Source: Sphingorhabdus sp. (GTDB lineage: Bacteria > Pseudomonadota > Alphaproteobacteria > Sphingomonadales > Sphingomonadaceae). From it: a DNA stretch of 64,000 nucleotides. Positions 42,363 through 51,873 of the stretch are shown in pieces. Under the pieces are notes generated by a model. It searched no databases. It was not told the origin of the DNA and saw nothing but the letters and a program-made list of their open reading frames with translations. A program made the position numbers and the translations under genes. Location of the stretch: NCBI RefSeq assembly GCF_023910635.1, contig NZ_JAAVVZ010000002.1, positions 62,001 to 126,000 of the forward strand, read 5' to 3'. Each line of letters starts with the position of its first letter. The first letter of the stretch is position 1.

Positions 42363-44363
42363 GTGCAATCAGTAACCACGCAGAAATTTGACGACGTCCT
42401 TGTGGTGATTGTCGACAATCCCCCCGTGAACGCATTGTCTTGGCATGTCCGTCAGGGGCTGAACGACAGTTTTGAACAGGGACTTTCGGATGATAATGTA
42501 AAGGCCCTTGTGCTGCGCTGTGCAGGATCGACCTTTATCGCAGGCGCCGACATCACAGAGTTTGGCAAAGCCCCGCAAGGTCCGGATTTCAACGCCGTGT
42601 TGAATATGATTGAAGCTGCCGGCAAACCCGTTGTGGCTGCTATTCACGGCACGGCGCTTGGTGGGGGTCTGGAAACCGCCTTGGTGTGCCATTACCGCAT
42701 CGCTGTGCCTTCCGCGCGGCTTGGGGTGCCAGAGGTCAAGCTTGGCCTTCTACCGGGCGCTGGAGGGACGCAAAGGCTGCCGCGCGTCGTGGGCGTCGAA
42801 GCTGCCGCCACCATGTGTTCGCTTGGCGAACCTTTGTCTGCGACGAAGGCGGCTTCGATTGGCTTGGTCGACCGGTTGGCTGGTGAAGACAGCCTAACCG
42901 AAGACGCGATTGCCTATGCACGCGAATTGATCGCTATCGGCCCACGGCCAACGCGTGATCGTCCGCTGGGTGGTGATATTGGGATCATTGAACAATTGAA
43001 GGCGGCCAATGCCAAGAAGTGGAAAGGCTTTGATGCGCCTTACGCCAATCTTGCCTGTGTCGAGGCGGCAACGCGGTTGCCCTTTGACGAAGGCATGCAG
43101 TTCGAACGCGCGGAGTTTGTGAAGCTGATGGGTGGATCGCAATCTGCGGCCCAGCGCCACATGTTCTTTGCCGAACGCCAGGCCGCAAAGATTGACGGGT
43201 TGGCCAAAGACATTGCGTTGCGTGATATCAAGAAAGTCGGCGTGATTGGTGCTGGCACCATGGGCGGCGGGATTTCGATGAATTTCCTGTCTAAGGGCAT
43301 CGCCGTGACCATCGTCGAAATGGTACAGGAAAATCTGGAACGCGGCGTTGGCGTCATCCGCAAAAATTATGAAAACAGCGCCGCCAAGGGACGCTTCTCG
43401 CCTGAGCATGTTGAAGAAATGATGGCCTTGCTGACGCCGTCATTGACACTCGATGATCTGGCCGACTGCGATCTTGTCATCGAAGCCGTGTACGAAAGCA
43501 TGGACGTCAAAAAAGAGGTGTTTGGAAAGCTGGACACTATTTGCAAGCCCGGCGCGATTCTCGCGTCGAATACATCCTATCTCGACATTGACGAAATTGC
43601 CGCCAGCACGTCGCGTCCGCAAGATGTCGTCGGCATGCATTTCTTCTCGCCTGCCAATGTCATGAAATTGCTGGAGGTCGTGCGCGGCGACAAAACCGCG
43701 CCCGACGTGCTGGCCACGGCCATGGCGATTGGCAAGAAAATCGGCAAGGTCGCGGTGGTTGCAGGCGTCTGCCATGGCTTTATCGGTAACCGGATGCTGT
43801 CCACGCGTCAGCAGCCAGCGATGCAATTGCTGTTGGAGGGGGCAACGCCCGCACAGATCGACAAGGTGCACACAGATTTCGGCATGCCCATGGGACCGTT
43901 TCAGATGAGCGATCTGGCTGGGCTGGATATTGGTTGGCACCGTGACCCGTCAAGGGTCGAAACCATCCGCGATGCGCTGTGTGCGGCCGGCCGTTTTGGT
44001 CAGAAGAACAGCAAGGGCTTTTACGATTATGATGAAAAACGTGTGGGCACGCCAAGTGGCGAGGCGTTGGCGATCATTGAGGAATTTCGCGCTACTTCAA
44101 ACCTGCCGAAGCGCGAAATTAGTGACCAGGAAATCGTCGAACGCACGCTCTACCCGATGGTCAATGAAGGCTGTAAAATCCTCGAAGAAGGCAAAGCCCA
44201 GCGCGCGTCCGACATCGATGTGGTCTGGATCTATGGCTATGGCTGGCCAATCTATCGCGGCGGCCCCATGTTCTGGGGCGATTTGGAAGGCGCAGGCAAA
44301 ATCGTGGAAGCGCTTGAGCGGCATGGCGTCAAGGTCGCAGAGAGCTTGAAAGCCAAAGCCTGA
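42363..44363 (+). CDS. Bifunctional enoyl-CoA hydratase / 3-hydroxyacyl-CoA dehydrogenase
   Basis: GTG 42363 is chosen because AGGAG lies six bases upstream; the TTG at 42357 is too close to it. The N-terminal crotonase domain (residues ~1-190; [36 protein letters not shown]) is fused to a NAD-binding domain ([20 protein letters not shown], residue ~292) and two C-terminal 3HCDH domains ([18 protein letters not shown]). This is the FadB/FadJ layout of about 666 residues. It performs the middle steps of fatty acid beta-oxidation. No thiolase adjoins it. A terminator follows at 44380. Confidence 0.92.
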   Translation: MQSVTTQKFDDVLVVIVDNPPVNALSWHVRQGLNDSFEQGLSDDNVKALVLRCAGSTFIAGADITEFGKAPQGPDFNAVLNMIEAAGKPVVAAIHGTALGGGLETALVCHYRIAVPSARLGVPEVKLGLLPGAGGTQRLPRVVGVEAAATMCSLGEPLSATKAASIGLVDRLAGEDSLTEDAIAYARELIAIGPRPTRDRPLGGDIGIIEQLKAANAKKWKGFDAPYANLACVEAATRLPFDEGMQFERAEFVKLMGGSQSAAQRHMFFAERQAAKIDGLAKDIALRDIKKVGVIGAGTMGGGISMNFLSKGIAVTIVEMVQENLERGVGVIRKNYENSAAKGRFSPEHVEEMMALLTPSLTLDDLADCDLVIEAVYESMDVKKEVFGKLDTICKPGAILASNTSYLDIDEIAASTSRPQDVVGMHFFSPANVMKLLEVVRGDKTAPDVLATAMAIGKKIGKVAVVAGVCHGFIGNRMLSTRQQPAMQLLLEGATPAQIDKVHTDFGMPMGPFQMSDLAGLDIGWHRDPSRVETIRDALCAAGRFGQKNSKGFYDYDEKRVGTPSGEALAIIEEFRATSNLPKREISDQEIVERTLYPMVNEGCKILEEGKAQRASDIDVVWIYGYGWPIYRGGPMFWGDLEGAGKIVEALERHGVKVAESLKAKA

Positions 44364-44379
44364 TATTTGTGGTAACACG

Positions 44380-44414
44380 CCCGGCGTCAACGACGCGCCG
44401 GGTGGGGGGTTTTG
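44380..44414 (+). terminator. Intrinsic terminator
   Basis: Stem CCCGGCG/CGCCGGG with a 9-nt loop, then TGGGGGGTTTT. It is placed 17 bp after the beta-oxidation gene. Confidence 0.7.
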
Positions 44415-44635
44415 GGGTTGCGAGAGGGTCAGGCCCTGGACGACAGCAAAGCTGCGTCGGAGGCCTGCACAGCCCAATTTCTGGGTACGCGAATCGGTGC
44501 CGTCAGGAGCAGTCGAGGCAGCAAGGCCAAATCATTGCCGCGGTAAAAGAGGGTGGGTGCCTTGCCGCCTGATCATTGGAAATGAATTTTCATCGCCATT
44601 TGCGCGGATAATGGCCGTTGCGCCATTGAAAAACC
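44415..44635. other. Gene-less GC-rich stretch
   Basis: About 220 bp with several short complementary segments (for example GGCCTGC near 44460 and AAGGCC near 44525) between the terminator and tRNA-Val. I cannot match it to a known RNA family, and no open frame is convincing. Confidence 0.35.
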
Positions 44636-44711
44636 TGGTGGGCGCTAACGGGCTCGAACCGCTGACCCTCTCGGTGTAAACGAGATGCTCTACCAACTGA
44701 GCTAAGCGCCC
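44636..44711 (-). tRNA. tRNA-Val (anticodon TAC)
   Basis: On the minus strand the acceptor GGGCGCT pairs with AGCGCCC; the anticodon stem TCTCG/CGAGA encloses TTTACAC, giving anticodon TAC. The T arm has GGTTCGAGCC. The CCA end is encoded at 44636-44638. Confidence 0.95.
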
Positions 44712-44761
44712 CTCTCGGGAGACGGGCATTTGCCAAAGTGAATCACATTTGGCAAGGCCAT

Positions 44762-45694
44762 TTAAATGATTGGCGAAGAGCGCGCGCTTATCGCTGCAAA
44801 ATAATCATCCATTTTTGCCGATGTTTCGGCGGAAAGCTCAATGAATACACGCCGAGCGTCGGCCGGGTCCTGACGCCGCAACACCATACCGCTTTCGGTC
44901 ATGGCGGATATCCATCGCAATGCGGTTGTCGGCGGAACTGCGGCGGCGATACAAAGGCTAGATACCGATACGCGCTGTCCCTCTTGTGCGGCTGCTTTGA
45001 GATCAAGCAGGATATCCCATGCAGGATCCGCGAATAGGTCAGGCGGGAAAAACCGTTCGCGCAACCGGCGCAGCTTTATGATTTCGCGCAGGCTTAGCTT
45101 CGCTGCGGCATCGTTGGCGACCGAATTCTCACTCGGAAATCCTTGAAAGCCACCAAGCGGCGCGGCTCTAAAGGAGATAGATTTATCCTTTATTGTGTCC
45201 TTAAGTTCGGGATCGGCCATGCGCGCCAGCGTTCGGGCGAATTCGGCCAGTTCGTCGCTGATCCGGTGGAGCGATCGAAATTCTACTTCTTGGTCCCTAT
45301 CATACAGTCGATCCATGCTGTTCCGTCCAAATGCCCCCGCCAAAACTGGCATTGCTTCGACGTCATCTGCATCGACCAGAAAGTGACATTGGCCGTGCGG
45401 AAGCGCCGCATAAATTACTTCCAGCGACTCCATCTTGGACCAAATCAATGCAGTGCTGCGATGTGTTTGGAGATAAAGCGTTATCCGCGATACGGTATCG
45501 CTGAGCCTGTCCGTTTCGGAGGAAAGGTCGATCAGCAGAAAATCTGCGGGTTGCGTATCGTCCATTAGCAAGGGCGTATAACCGGCCAATGTTGCCAGCC
45601 GCGCAAGCTTGGCATCCCGCTCCAATGACCCACCGGCGATCATCGCAATGCGTCCATTTTGGCCCGTGGCGGGGTTAGGTGAGATGTCTGGCAT
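44762..45694 (-). CDS. Winged-helix DNA-binding regulator of a sphingomonad-type family
   Basis: A 310-residue protein. The C-terminal ~120 residues are a MarR-like winged helix (KLSLREIIKLRRLRERFFPP; VSSLCIAAAVPPTTALRWIS with recognition helix; MVLRRQDPADARRVFIELS wing). The N-terminal ~180 residues have Rossmann-like hydrophobic strands (RIAMIAGGSLERDAKLARL; DFLLIDLSSETDRLSD; CHFLVDADDVEAMPVLAGAF) without catalytic residues that I recognise, probably a signal-binding or degenerate receiver-like domain. It is divergent from the M3 peptidase gene and could control it. Target unknown. Confidence 0.75.
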   Translation of the reverse strand: MPDISPNPATGQNGRIAMIAGGSLERDAKLARLATLAGYTPLLMDDTQPADFLLIDLSSETDRLSDTVSRITLYLQTHRSTALIWSKMESLEVIYAALPHGQCHFLVDADDVEAMPVLAGAFGRNSMDRLYDRDQEVEFRSLHRISDELAEFARTLARMADPELKDTIKDKSISFRAAPLGGFQGFPSENSVANDAAAKLSLREIIKLRRLRERFFPPDLFADPAWDILLDLKAAAQEGQRVSVSSLCIAAAVPPTTALRWISAMTESGMVLRRQDPADARRVFIELSAETSAKMDDYFAAISARSSPII

Positions 45695-45891
45695 AATCTT
45701 TTGAACAAATGCCTGATAAGATTATGCTTTTGCGAACGCACGAAAAAACGACGCCGAATATGTAAAACTTACCTCCATATTGGAGGAAACAGTTTTGGCG
45801 AACAGGAGGTTTGCTTGCGCTGCGCGATGCGCTATCCCCATCTTAATGAAGCGCCAGAATAAAAGCGGCATGAGCCAGAGGAGCAAAATTA
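45695..45891. promoter_or_regulatory. Divergent control region with a CCTCCA/TGGAGG palindrome
   Basis: The 197-bp space between the regulator and the peptidase gene holds the 15-bp palindrome CCTCCATATTGGAGG at 45774-45788, a size suited to a winged-helix dimer. The site is a guess from symmetry and position. Confidence 0.35.
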
Positions 45892-48027
45892 GTGAGAAAA
45901 CAGCACATCATAATGAGCGCAGCGGCGCTTTTATTGTCAGGAGTATCAATGACAGCGGTTGCACAAGCAAAAGAAATGAATGCTGGCCAGGCTGCGAATG
46001 AACCCGCCTTGCTGCAGGAATGGACTGGCTCTTATGACGGTGTGCCACCATGGGATCAGGTTAAAGTGTCGCAATTTCCGGCTGCATTCCAAGCCGCGAT
46101 GGATGCATCAAAGGCTGAATTTGAAGCCATGCTTGCAAAGCCCGAGGCCATTAGCTTTGACAATACGATCACTGCCAGCGAGCTGTCGGGTGAAAAAATT
46201 GGCCGGTTATTCTCCATATGGGGCGTCCATTCGTCTAACTTGTCCAGCCCTGAAGTGCGCAAAATTCAGGCCGAGTGGGAGCCGAAGTTGAGTGCGTTCT
46301 TCTCCGAATTGTCGTTGGATGCGCGTTATTTCCAGCGCGTAAAATATGTATATGACCAGCGCGCCAATCTGGGTCTCGATGCACAACAGATGCGGTTGTT
46401 GGAGCGGACCTATGACGGCTTGGTCCGGAATGGCGCGATGCTTGATGCGGCACAAAAAGCGCAAGTCATCCGCATTGAGACCGACCTGTCGAGCAAGTTT
46501 TCCGCTTTTTCCGACAAGGTTCTTGCCGATGAGGAAACCTTCATTCTGATGACGCAGGAGGCCGATTTGGCTGGCCTACCGGAAAGTTTTGTCGCGTCAT
46601 TGCAGGCTGCGGCCAAGGCGAAGGGCCAAAGCGGGTGGGCCGTCGTCAACACCCGTTCAGCGGTACAGCCATTCCTTGAAAATTCAACGCGGCGCGATTT
46701 GCGCGAAAAAGTCTGGCGTGCTTTCACCAAGCGCGGCGATAATAAGAATGCCAATGACACGAACGCCACCATCGCCGAAATCCTGAAACTGCGTCAGCAG
46801 CGCGCTGAAATTTTGGGTTTTGCCACCCATGCGCATTTCCGGATGGCCGATACCATGGCGCAGGACCCGAATAAGGCGATGGAGCTGATGATGAAGGTTT
46901 GGCCCGCCGCGGCAGCGCGCGTGCGTGAAGAAGTCGAGGATATGCAGGCGATTGCCAATGCGGACAATATTACGATCGCGCCGTGGGATTATCGTTTCTA
47001 CGCCGAGAAAGTGCGCAAGGCGAAATATGACCTCGATCAAGAAGCGGTGAAGCCATATTTCCAATTGGATAATATGGTCGCCGCGATGTTTGACGCCGCA
47101 GGCAGACTGTACGGCATGAGTTTCACCGAGAACACGGGCACGGTTCCGGTGTTTGAACCCAAGGTGCGGACGTTTGAAGTAAAGCGCGATGGCAAGGTTA
47201 TTGGCCTATTCTATCTCGACAACTTCGCACGCGCAGGAAAGCGTTCGGGCGCGTGGATGACCACCTATCGCAGCCAGCATAAACTGGGCGGTAAGAACAA
47301 TATCGTGCTGGCGTCGAACAACAACAATTTCGTACCGGGTGCCGATGGCGTGCCCACGTTGATCAGCATTGATGATGCATCAACCTTGTTCCACGAATTT
47401 GGCCATGCCATCCATTATCTAAACTCCGACATCACCTGGCCGGGCCTTGGCGGGACACCGCGCGATTTTGTAGAATATCCAAGCCAAGTGAACGAAAATT
47501 GGCTGCTGACGCCGTATATTCTCAATACATATGCCAAGCATTATAAGACCGGAGAGCCCATTCCAGCCGCCTTGGTCGAGAAAATCCGGGCAAGTGACAC
47601 GTTCAACCAAGGATTCTCCACGGTTGAATATCTGTCGAGCGCAATATTGGATATGAAATTGCATAACCGAAGCGCGCCTGTGACTGATCCCGCCGCCTTT
47701 GAACGCGATACGCTTGCAGAAATCGGCATGCCAAAGGAAATGGTCATGCGGCACCGCCTGCCGCAGTTTAACCACCTGTTTTCCAGCGACAGCTATTCGG
47801 CGGGCTATTACAGCTATCTTTGGTCCGAAACGATGGATGCCGACACTTGGGCCGCCTTCACCGAAAAGGGTGATGTCTGGGACAAGGAAACGGCAGAGCG
47901 TTTCCGCTCCATGCTGATGGCGACTGGTAATGAAACCGACCGGATCGAGGCCTATCGCGCGTTCCGTGGTCGTGACCCCGACGTCAAATTTATCATGAAA
48001 AAGCGCGGATTTCCAACCGGCGAATAA
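45892..48027 (+). CDS. M3-family peptidyl-dipeptidase (Dcp-like), exported
   Basis: GTG 45892 with AGGAG eight bases upstream starts a 711-residue protein with a signal peptide (IIMSAAALLLSGVSMTAVAQA). The catalytic zinc motif FHEFGHAIHYL is at about residue 501, with the downstream Glu region (QVNENWLLTP) as in M3 metallopeptidases. It would release dipeptides from oligopeptide C-termini in the periplasm. A terminator follows at 48061. Confidence 0.92.
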   Translation: MRKQHIIMSAAALLLSGVSMTAVAQAKEMNAGQAANEPALLQEWTGSYDGVPPWDQVKVSQFPAAFQAAMDASKAEFEAMLAKPEAISFDNTITASELSGEKIGRLFSIWGVHSSNLSSPEVRKIQAEWEPKLSAFFSELSLDARYFQRVKYVYDQRANLGLDAQQMRLLERTYDGLVRNGAMLDAAQKAQVIRIETDLSSKFSAFSDKVLADEETFILMTQEADLAGLPESFVASLQAAAKAKGQSGWAVVNTRSAVQPFLENSTRRDLREKVWRAFTKRGDNKNANDTNATIAEILKLRQQRAEILGFATHAHFRMADTMAQDPNKAMELMMKVWPAAAARVREEVEDMQAIANADNITIAPWDYRFYAEKVRKAKYDLDQEAVKPYFQLDNMVAAMFDAAGRLYGMSFTENTGTVPVFEPKVRTFEVKRDGKVIGLFYLDNFARAGKRSGAWMTTYRSQHKLGGKNNIVLASNNNNFVPGADGVPTLISIDDASTLFHEFGHAIHYLNSDITWPGLGGTPRDFVEYPSQVNENWLLTPYILNTYAKHYKTGEPIPAALVEKIRASDTFNQGFSTVEYLSSAILDMKLHNRSAPVTDPAAFERDTLAEIGMPKEMVMRHRLPQFNHLFSSDSYSAGYYSYLWSETMDADTWAAFTEKGDVWDKETAERFRSMLMATGNETDRIEAYRAFRGRDPDVKFIMKKRGFPTGE

Positions 48028-48060
48028 GCCGCTGTGATGACATTAAACAGGGTCTGCGCA

Positions 48061-48087
48061 GGCGATAATCTGCGTCGCCCCTTTTTT
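48061..48087 (+). terminator. Intrinsic terminator
   Basis: Stem GGCGA/TCGCC with a 9-nt loop followed by CCTTTTTTG, placed 34 bp after the M3 peptidase stop. Confidence 0.7.
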
Positions 48088-48111
48088 GTTGATTTCCGGA
48101 GATTTTGGCGC

Positions 48112-48948
48112 TTAGCCCAAAGCCCCGTCCAACAACCGCGCCAAACGGATGCCGCCACGTTCCACCTGTTGGCGCAATGCTGCGCGCGAGGCCGCGACAT
48201 CGGCTTCGTCAATGACAACAGGAGAGGTTGGCTTTGCGCCACAAGGGTCGCCATCCATCGCGCGCGGATAGGCAATGTTTTTTGACACGGCCCAATTCTC
48301 TTCACTCCAGCCGCGCACGTCGCCTTGCACGACCGCTGCTTTTTCGGTTGGCGAAAATACGCGGACAATAAAGGGTGCGGCTGACAGCGCGCGGTCGGCC
48401 AAAAGCCCGTCCCACACCGCATGGAGATTATAGCCGGGCATCACACCATAAGTGGTCTTCAGGTCATTGCCGCCGCGATCGGCTCGGTCGCCAGCATGTA
48501 ATGGCTGATGGATGTCGCCGACAAAATGGATCAGGAAAGCAAGCGCCTCCAACCGGACATGCGCGGGCAGGGCCTTGTTCGATAGCAGCGCAAAGTTGCG
48601 GTCAATTTGCGCTGAAACGCAATTGCCGTCGGCACAGGCGCTTTTCAGGTCGAACGGCTTGCAGATGTCGACATTTTGGTAATGCCAGCTGTTGGTATAG
48701 CCCCAGCGCACACGATCGCCCTTGATGCAATCCGCCCAAACGCTGACGTCCGCGATATTGCGCATTGCACATTTCGGTGTGCCAAGCATCGGTGCCGCGC
48801 GCAACAGGCGCTGCATATGCGCGCGCGCCTTGGGCGACATATTGGCTTGGGCGACGTGCGCCACCGTTTCATGGCCATATTCCCAATAAGCCTGGGCAGG
48901 TGCCAATGGTGCGAACAAGAGGACGAGCGAAATAAGGAAGCGTTTCAT
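48112..48948 (-). CDS. S1/P1-type nuclease, exported
   Basis: The 278-residue protein has a signal peptide (RFLISLVLLFAPLAPAQAY) immediately followed by the invariant Trp-containing YWEYGHETVAHVAQ start of the mature enzyme. Later zinc ligands lie in AFLIHFVGDIHQPLHAGD and NLHAVWDGLL, the S1/P1 pattern of three clustered zinc ions. It would degrade single-stranded nucleic acids or 3'-nucleotides in the periplasm, possibly for phosphate or nucleoside scavenging. Confidence 0.9.
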   Translation of the reverse strand: MKRFLISLVLLFAPLAPAQAYWEYGHETVAHVAQANMSPKARAHMQRLLRAAPMLGTPKCAMRNIADVSVWADCIKGDRVRWGYTNSWHYQNVDICKPFDLKSACADGNCVSAQIDRNFALLSNKALPAHVRLEALAFLIHFVGDIHQPLHAGDRADRGGNDLKTTYGVMPGYNLHAVWDGLLADRALSAAPFIVRVFSPTEKAAVVQGDVRGWSEENWAVSKNIAYPRAMDGDPCGAKPTSPVVIDEADVAASRAALRQQVERGGIRLARLLDGALG

Positions 48949-49042
48949 AAATGCGCCTTAGTTTGTATCCATGCGTAAATCAAAGCAGTAGGCGCATGCA
49001 TTGCGATTTGGTGCCACTAGCGAAAACATTGGAGGGCGGGTG

Positions 49043-49966
49043 ATGGATATTGATAGACGCGGGCTCATGGCAGGTGCTGCGGCGTTGACGATTGCCGGCT
49101 GCGCTGGGCCGCGGCAAGTGCGCCCCTCCGTTTCCGCCAATGCCGCGTTGGCGGCGCTAGAGGTGCGCGCTGGCGGACGGCTAGGGGCGTTGGTGCTCGA
49201 CACGGCATCGGGGCGTATGATGGGGCATCATTATGATGACGCCTTTGCCATGTGCTCTACCTTCAAGCTCGCGCTCGCCGCAGCGGTTTTGCAACAGGCG
49301 GATCAAGGCAGGCTGAAACTGGATACGGTGTTGCCTTATTCGCAAGCGGATATGGTCCCACACGCCCCCGTCACAGGGCCGAATTTGGCAAAAGGTGCGA
49401 TGCGCATCATCGATTTGGCTGAAGCTGCGCAAAAGACCAGCGATAATGTGGCGGCCAATCTGCTGATGAAACATCTGGGCGGGCCGGCCGCCATTACCGG
49501 CATTTTCCGTAGTTGGGGCGATGACGTCACGCGGCTTGACCGGTACGAGCCGGACGTGAACAACGTCCCGCCCGGCGAGGTCCGCGATACGACTTCGCCG
49601 CGCGCATTTGCGTGGATGATGGCGCGACTTTTGACAGACGACCGAATATTGCAGCCGAGTTCGCGTGATATGTTGATCCAATGGATGGTCGATACCGCTA
49701 CGGGTATGAAGCGGATCCGAGGCGGCCTCCCCGCTTCTTGGAAAAGTGGCGATAAAACCGGAACCGCCAACAGCGCATATTTCAATAACAAGACCAATGA
49801 TGTCGCCATTTTCTGGCCGCCCGCACGGCCTCCGGTCATTGTGACGGCCTTTTATGAAGCGGACGGGAAATATGAACAGACCCGCGATTCTGATCAGGCC
49901 GTGCTTGCCGAAATAGGCAAAATTGCTGCAGCGCAAGCAGTGGCGTGGCACGGTGTTCTAGACTGA
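49043..49966 (+). CDS. bla: Class A beta-lactamase
   Basis: From ATG 49043 (GGAGGG upstream) the 307-residue protein has an RRGLMAGAAALTIAGC leader that could be a Tat or lipoprotein signal. All class A motifs are present: CSTFK (Ser72 nucleophile, Lys75), SDN (TSDNVAANLL), Glu in RYEPDVNN (the E166/N170 pair), and KTG in SGDKTGTANS. A Cys precedes the active Ser as in several carbapenemases, but the usual disulphide partner after KTG is absent (GTANS). It is likely a resident chromosomal enzyme; no mobile element or resistance gene adjoins it. Spectrum cannot be inferred. Confidence 0.93.
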   Translation: MDIDRRGLMAGAAALTIAGCAGPRQVRPSVSANAALAALEVRAGGRLGALVLDTASGRMMGHHYDDAFAMCSTFKLALAAAVLQQADQGRLKLDTVLPYSQADMVPHAPVTGPNLAKGAMRIIDLAEAAQKTSDNVAANLLMKHLGGPAAITGIFRSWGDDVTRLDRYEPDVNNVPPGEVRDTTSPRAFAWMMARLLTDDRILQPSSRDMLIQWMVDTATGMKRIRGGLPASWKSGDKTGTANSAYFNNKTNDVAIFWPPARPPVIVTAFYEADGKYEQTRDSDQAVLAEIGKIAAAQAVAWHGVLD

Positions 49967-50042
49967 TGAGCGTATCGCATTGTCCTGAAAACAGTTCAGG
50001 ATGATGATTGCGGGAAAATGCCAAGCCGCCTATATCACGTCC

Positions 50043-51182
50043 ATGTCTTCTATTCGTCCTTGGCGCGACATTGCGCGCCGTCCGTCCCGCCAGATCATGG
50101 TCGGTAAAGTCCCTGTCGGCGGCAATGCCCCGATCTCGGTGCAAACCATGACCAATACGCTAACCAGCGATGCTGCGGCCACGATCGACCAGATCCGCCG
50201 GTGTGAGGATGCAGGCGTCGATATCATTCGCGTATCCTGCCCCGATGTGGAGAGCACGGCGGCGCTGAAACAGATTGTCCGTGCGGCCAATGTACCCATC
50301 GTCGCCGACATTCATTTTCATTACAAACGCGCGCTGGAGGCGGCGGACGCTGGCGCGGCATGCTTGCGGATCAACCCCGGCAATATCGGTTCGTCCGAGC
50401 GTGTGAAGGAGGTGGTCAACGCCGCCAAAGCCAATGGCTGCGCGATCCGGATCGGCGTGAACGCAGGCAGCTTGGAAAAAGACTTGCTCGAAAAATATGG
50501 CGAGCCTTGCCCGGAGGCGCTGATTGAAAGCGCGCTTGACCATATCAAGCTGCTGCAGGACCATGACTTCCACGAATTTAAAGTCGCGGTGAAGGCATCG
50601 GACGTTTTCCTCGCGGTTGCCGCCTATATGGGCTTGGCCGACGCCGTCGACTGCCCCTTGCATTTGGGCATTACCGAAGCGGGCGGGTTGATTGGCGGCA
50701 CGGTCAAATCATCCATCGGCATGGGCAATTTGTTGTGGGCAGGGATTGGCGATACGATCCGCGTCAGCCTGTCTGCCGAACCCGAAGAAGAAGTGCGCGT
50801 TGGCTATGAAATTCTGAAGGCCTTGGGCCTGCGCACACGCGGCGTGCGCGTCGTAAGCTGCCCAAGCTGCGCCCGCCAAGGCTTTGACGTCATCCGCACG
50901 GTGCAAAAGCTTGAGGATGCGCTTGGCCATATCAAGACACCCATGTCGCTCTCGGTCCTCGGCTGCGTCGTCAATGGCCCCGGCGAAGCGCGCGAGACCG
51001 ACATCGGCATAACTGGCGGCGGCAATGGCAAGCATATGGTCTATCTGTCAGGCGTCACCGACCATCATGTCGAGGATAACGACATGATCAGCCACATCGT
51101 GCGTCTGGTCGAAGCCAAAGCCGCAGAGATTGACGCGGGAACCAGCGTGAGCATGGATACGCTGCACGGAAAAGCGGCTTGA
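50043..51182 (+). CDS. ispG: 4-hydroxy-3-methylbut-2-enyl diphosphate synthase
   Basis: From ATG 50043 the 379-residue protein has the IspG TIM-barrel start ([20 protein letters not shown]), [20 protein letters not shown], and the 4Fe-4S ligands in [14 protein letters not shown] plus [18 protein letters not shown]. It acts in the methylerythritol phosphate route to isoprenoids, here feeding carotenoids and quinones. It appears monocistronic. Confidence 0.96.
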   Translation: MSSIRPWRDIARRPSRQIMVGKVPVGGNAPISVQTMTNTLTSDAAATIDQIRRCEDAGVDIIRVSCPDVESTAALKQIVRAANVPIVADIHFHYKRALEAADAGAACLRINPGNIGSSERVKEVVNAAKANGCAIRIGVNAGSLEKDLLEKYGEPCPEALIESALDHIKLLQDHDFHEFKVAVKASDVFLAVAAYMGLADAVDCPLHLGITEAGGLIGGTVKSSIGMGNLLWAGIGDTIRVSLSAEPEEEVRVGYEILKALGLRTRGVRVVSCPSCARQGFDVIRTVQKLEDALGHIKTPMSLSVLGCVVNGPGEARETDIGITGGGNGKHMVYLSGVTDHHVEDNDMISHIVRLVEAKAAEIDAGTSVSMDTLHGKAA

Positions 51183-51187
51183 GTGTT

Positions 51188-51216
51188 TTCTAGAAATATT
51201 GTATAAAATTCTAGAA
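51188..51216 (+). promoter_or_regulatory. Operator with two TTCTAGAA palindromes (VapBC promoter)
   Basis: Perfect 8-bp palindromes at 51188-51195 and 51209-51216 are 21 bp apart, two helical turns, and enclose AT-rich sequence with a TATAAA. This is suited to cooperative binding by the VapB or VapBC complex for autoregulation. Confidence 0.65.
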
Positions 51217-51226
51217 AGGGGATATC

Positions 51227-51484
51227 ATGGGCCTCAGCATAAAAAATGACGTAACCGAACAATTGGTGCGCGAGCTTGCCCGCCGCAAGGGCGTGGGTGT
51301 AACGTCCGCGGTCGATCTTGCTGTCCGCAACGAATTGGCGATTACGCCGCCGCTGAAGAAAGACCCGGCCGCGATTATGGAAGCGGTCCGGAAGATTCAG
51401 GAACGCGTGGCAAAACTTCCCATGTTGATGTCTGATGCAGATGTCGACGCGTGGATGTATGACGAGAATGGCCTGCCACATTGA
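51227..51484 (+). CDS. vapB: VapB-family antitoxin
   Basis: The 85-residue protein starts with an MGLSIKNDVTEQLVRELARR segment, a ribbon-helix-helix-like Rv0623/PSK family N-terminus, and ends with an acidic tail (MLMSDADVDAWMYDENGLPH) that would wrap the toxin. GAAAGGGG precedes the ATG. The stop overlaps the toxin start by 4 bp, which ties toxin synthesis to antitoxin translation. Confidence 0.88.
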   Translation: MGLSIKNDVTEQLVRELARRKGVGVTSAVDLAVRNELAITPPLKKDPAAIMEAVRKIQERVAKLPMLMSDADVDAWMYDENGLPH

Positions 51485-51873
51485 TTGTTGTCGATACTTC
51501 AGCGCTCGTCGCCATTCTTCTCAATGAAGACGGGTGGATGGAATATTTCACAAAAATTGTTGAGGCTGACCGCGCAATAATTGGCGCACCAACGAAGTTT
51601 GAATTTTTGATGGTGAGTAAAGGCAGGATATCTGAATCTGGCATCGCTGATGCGGACGCGTTAATATCTGCTCATCACATCAATGTGGTGGACTGGACTC
51701 CCAAATTTGCCGATGTTGCTGGTCAGGCGTTCGTGCGTTTCGGCAAAGGACAGCATAAAGCCGCTCTTAACTTTGGCGATTGCATGGCCTACGCGCTGGC
51801 AAAGTCGCTGGATGCTCCATTGTTGTTTAAGGGCAATGATTTTTCACAAACCGATGTTAAATGCGCTCTGTGA
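51481..51873 (+). CDS. vapC: VapC-family PIN-domain toxin
   Basis: The 130-residue protein starts at TTG 51481 and has the PIN-domain acids in IVVDTSALVAILL (Asp5), APTKFEFLMV (Glu), and LNFGDCMAYALAKSL (Asp), ending with LLFKGNDFSQTDV. It would be a Mg-dependent RNase inhibited by VapB. It overlaps the next gene by 13 bp. Confidence 0.92.
   Translation: MIVVDTSALVAILLNEDGWMEYFTKIVEADRAIIGAPTKFEFLMVSKGRISESGIADADALISAHHINVVDWTPKFADVAGQAFVRFGKGQHKAALNFGDCMAYALAKSLDAPLLFKGNDFSQTDVKCAL

Noticed and set aside
44415-44580. SRP or RNase P RNA gene
   Set aside because: The GGTCAGG near the start is suggestive, but the required GGAAG-type tetraloop region and the universal RNase P blocks are missing.
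49181-49951. 256-codon minus-strand frame opposite the beta-lactamase gene
   Set aside because: Antisense shadow of a gene with all its catalytic motifs on the plus strand.
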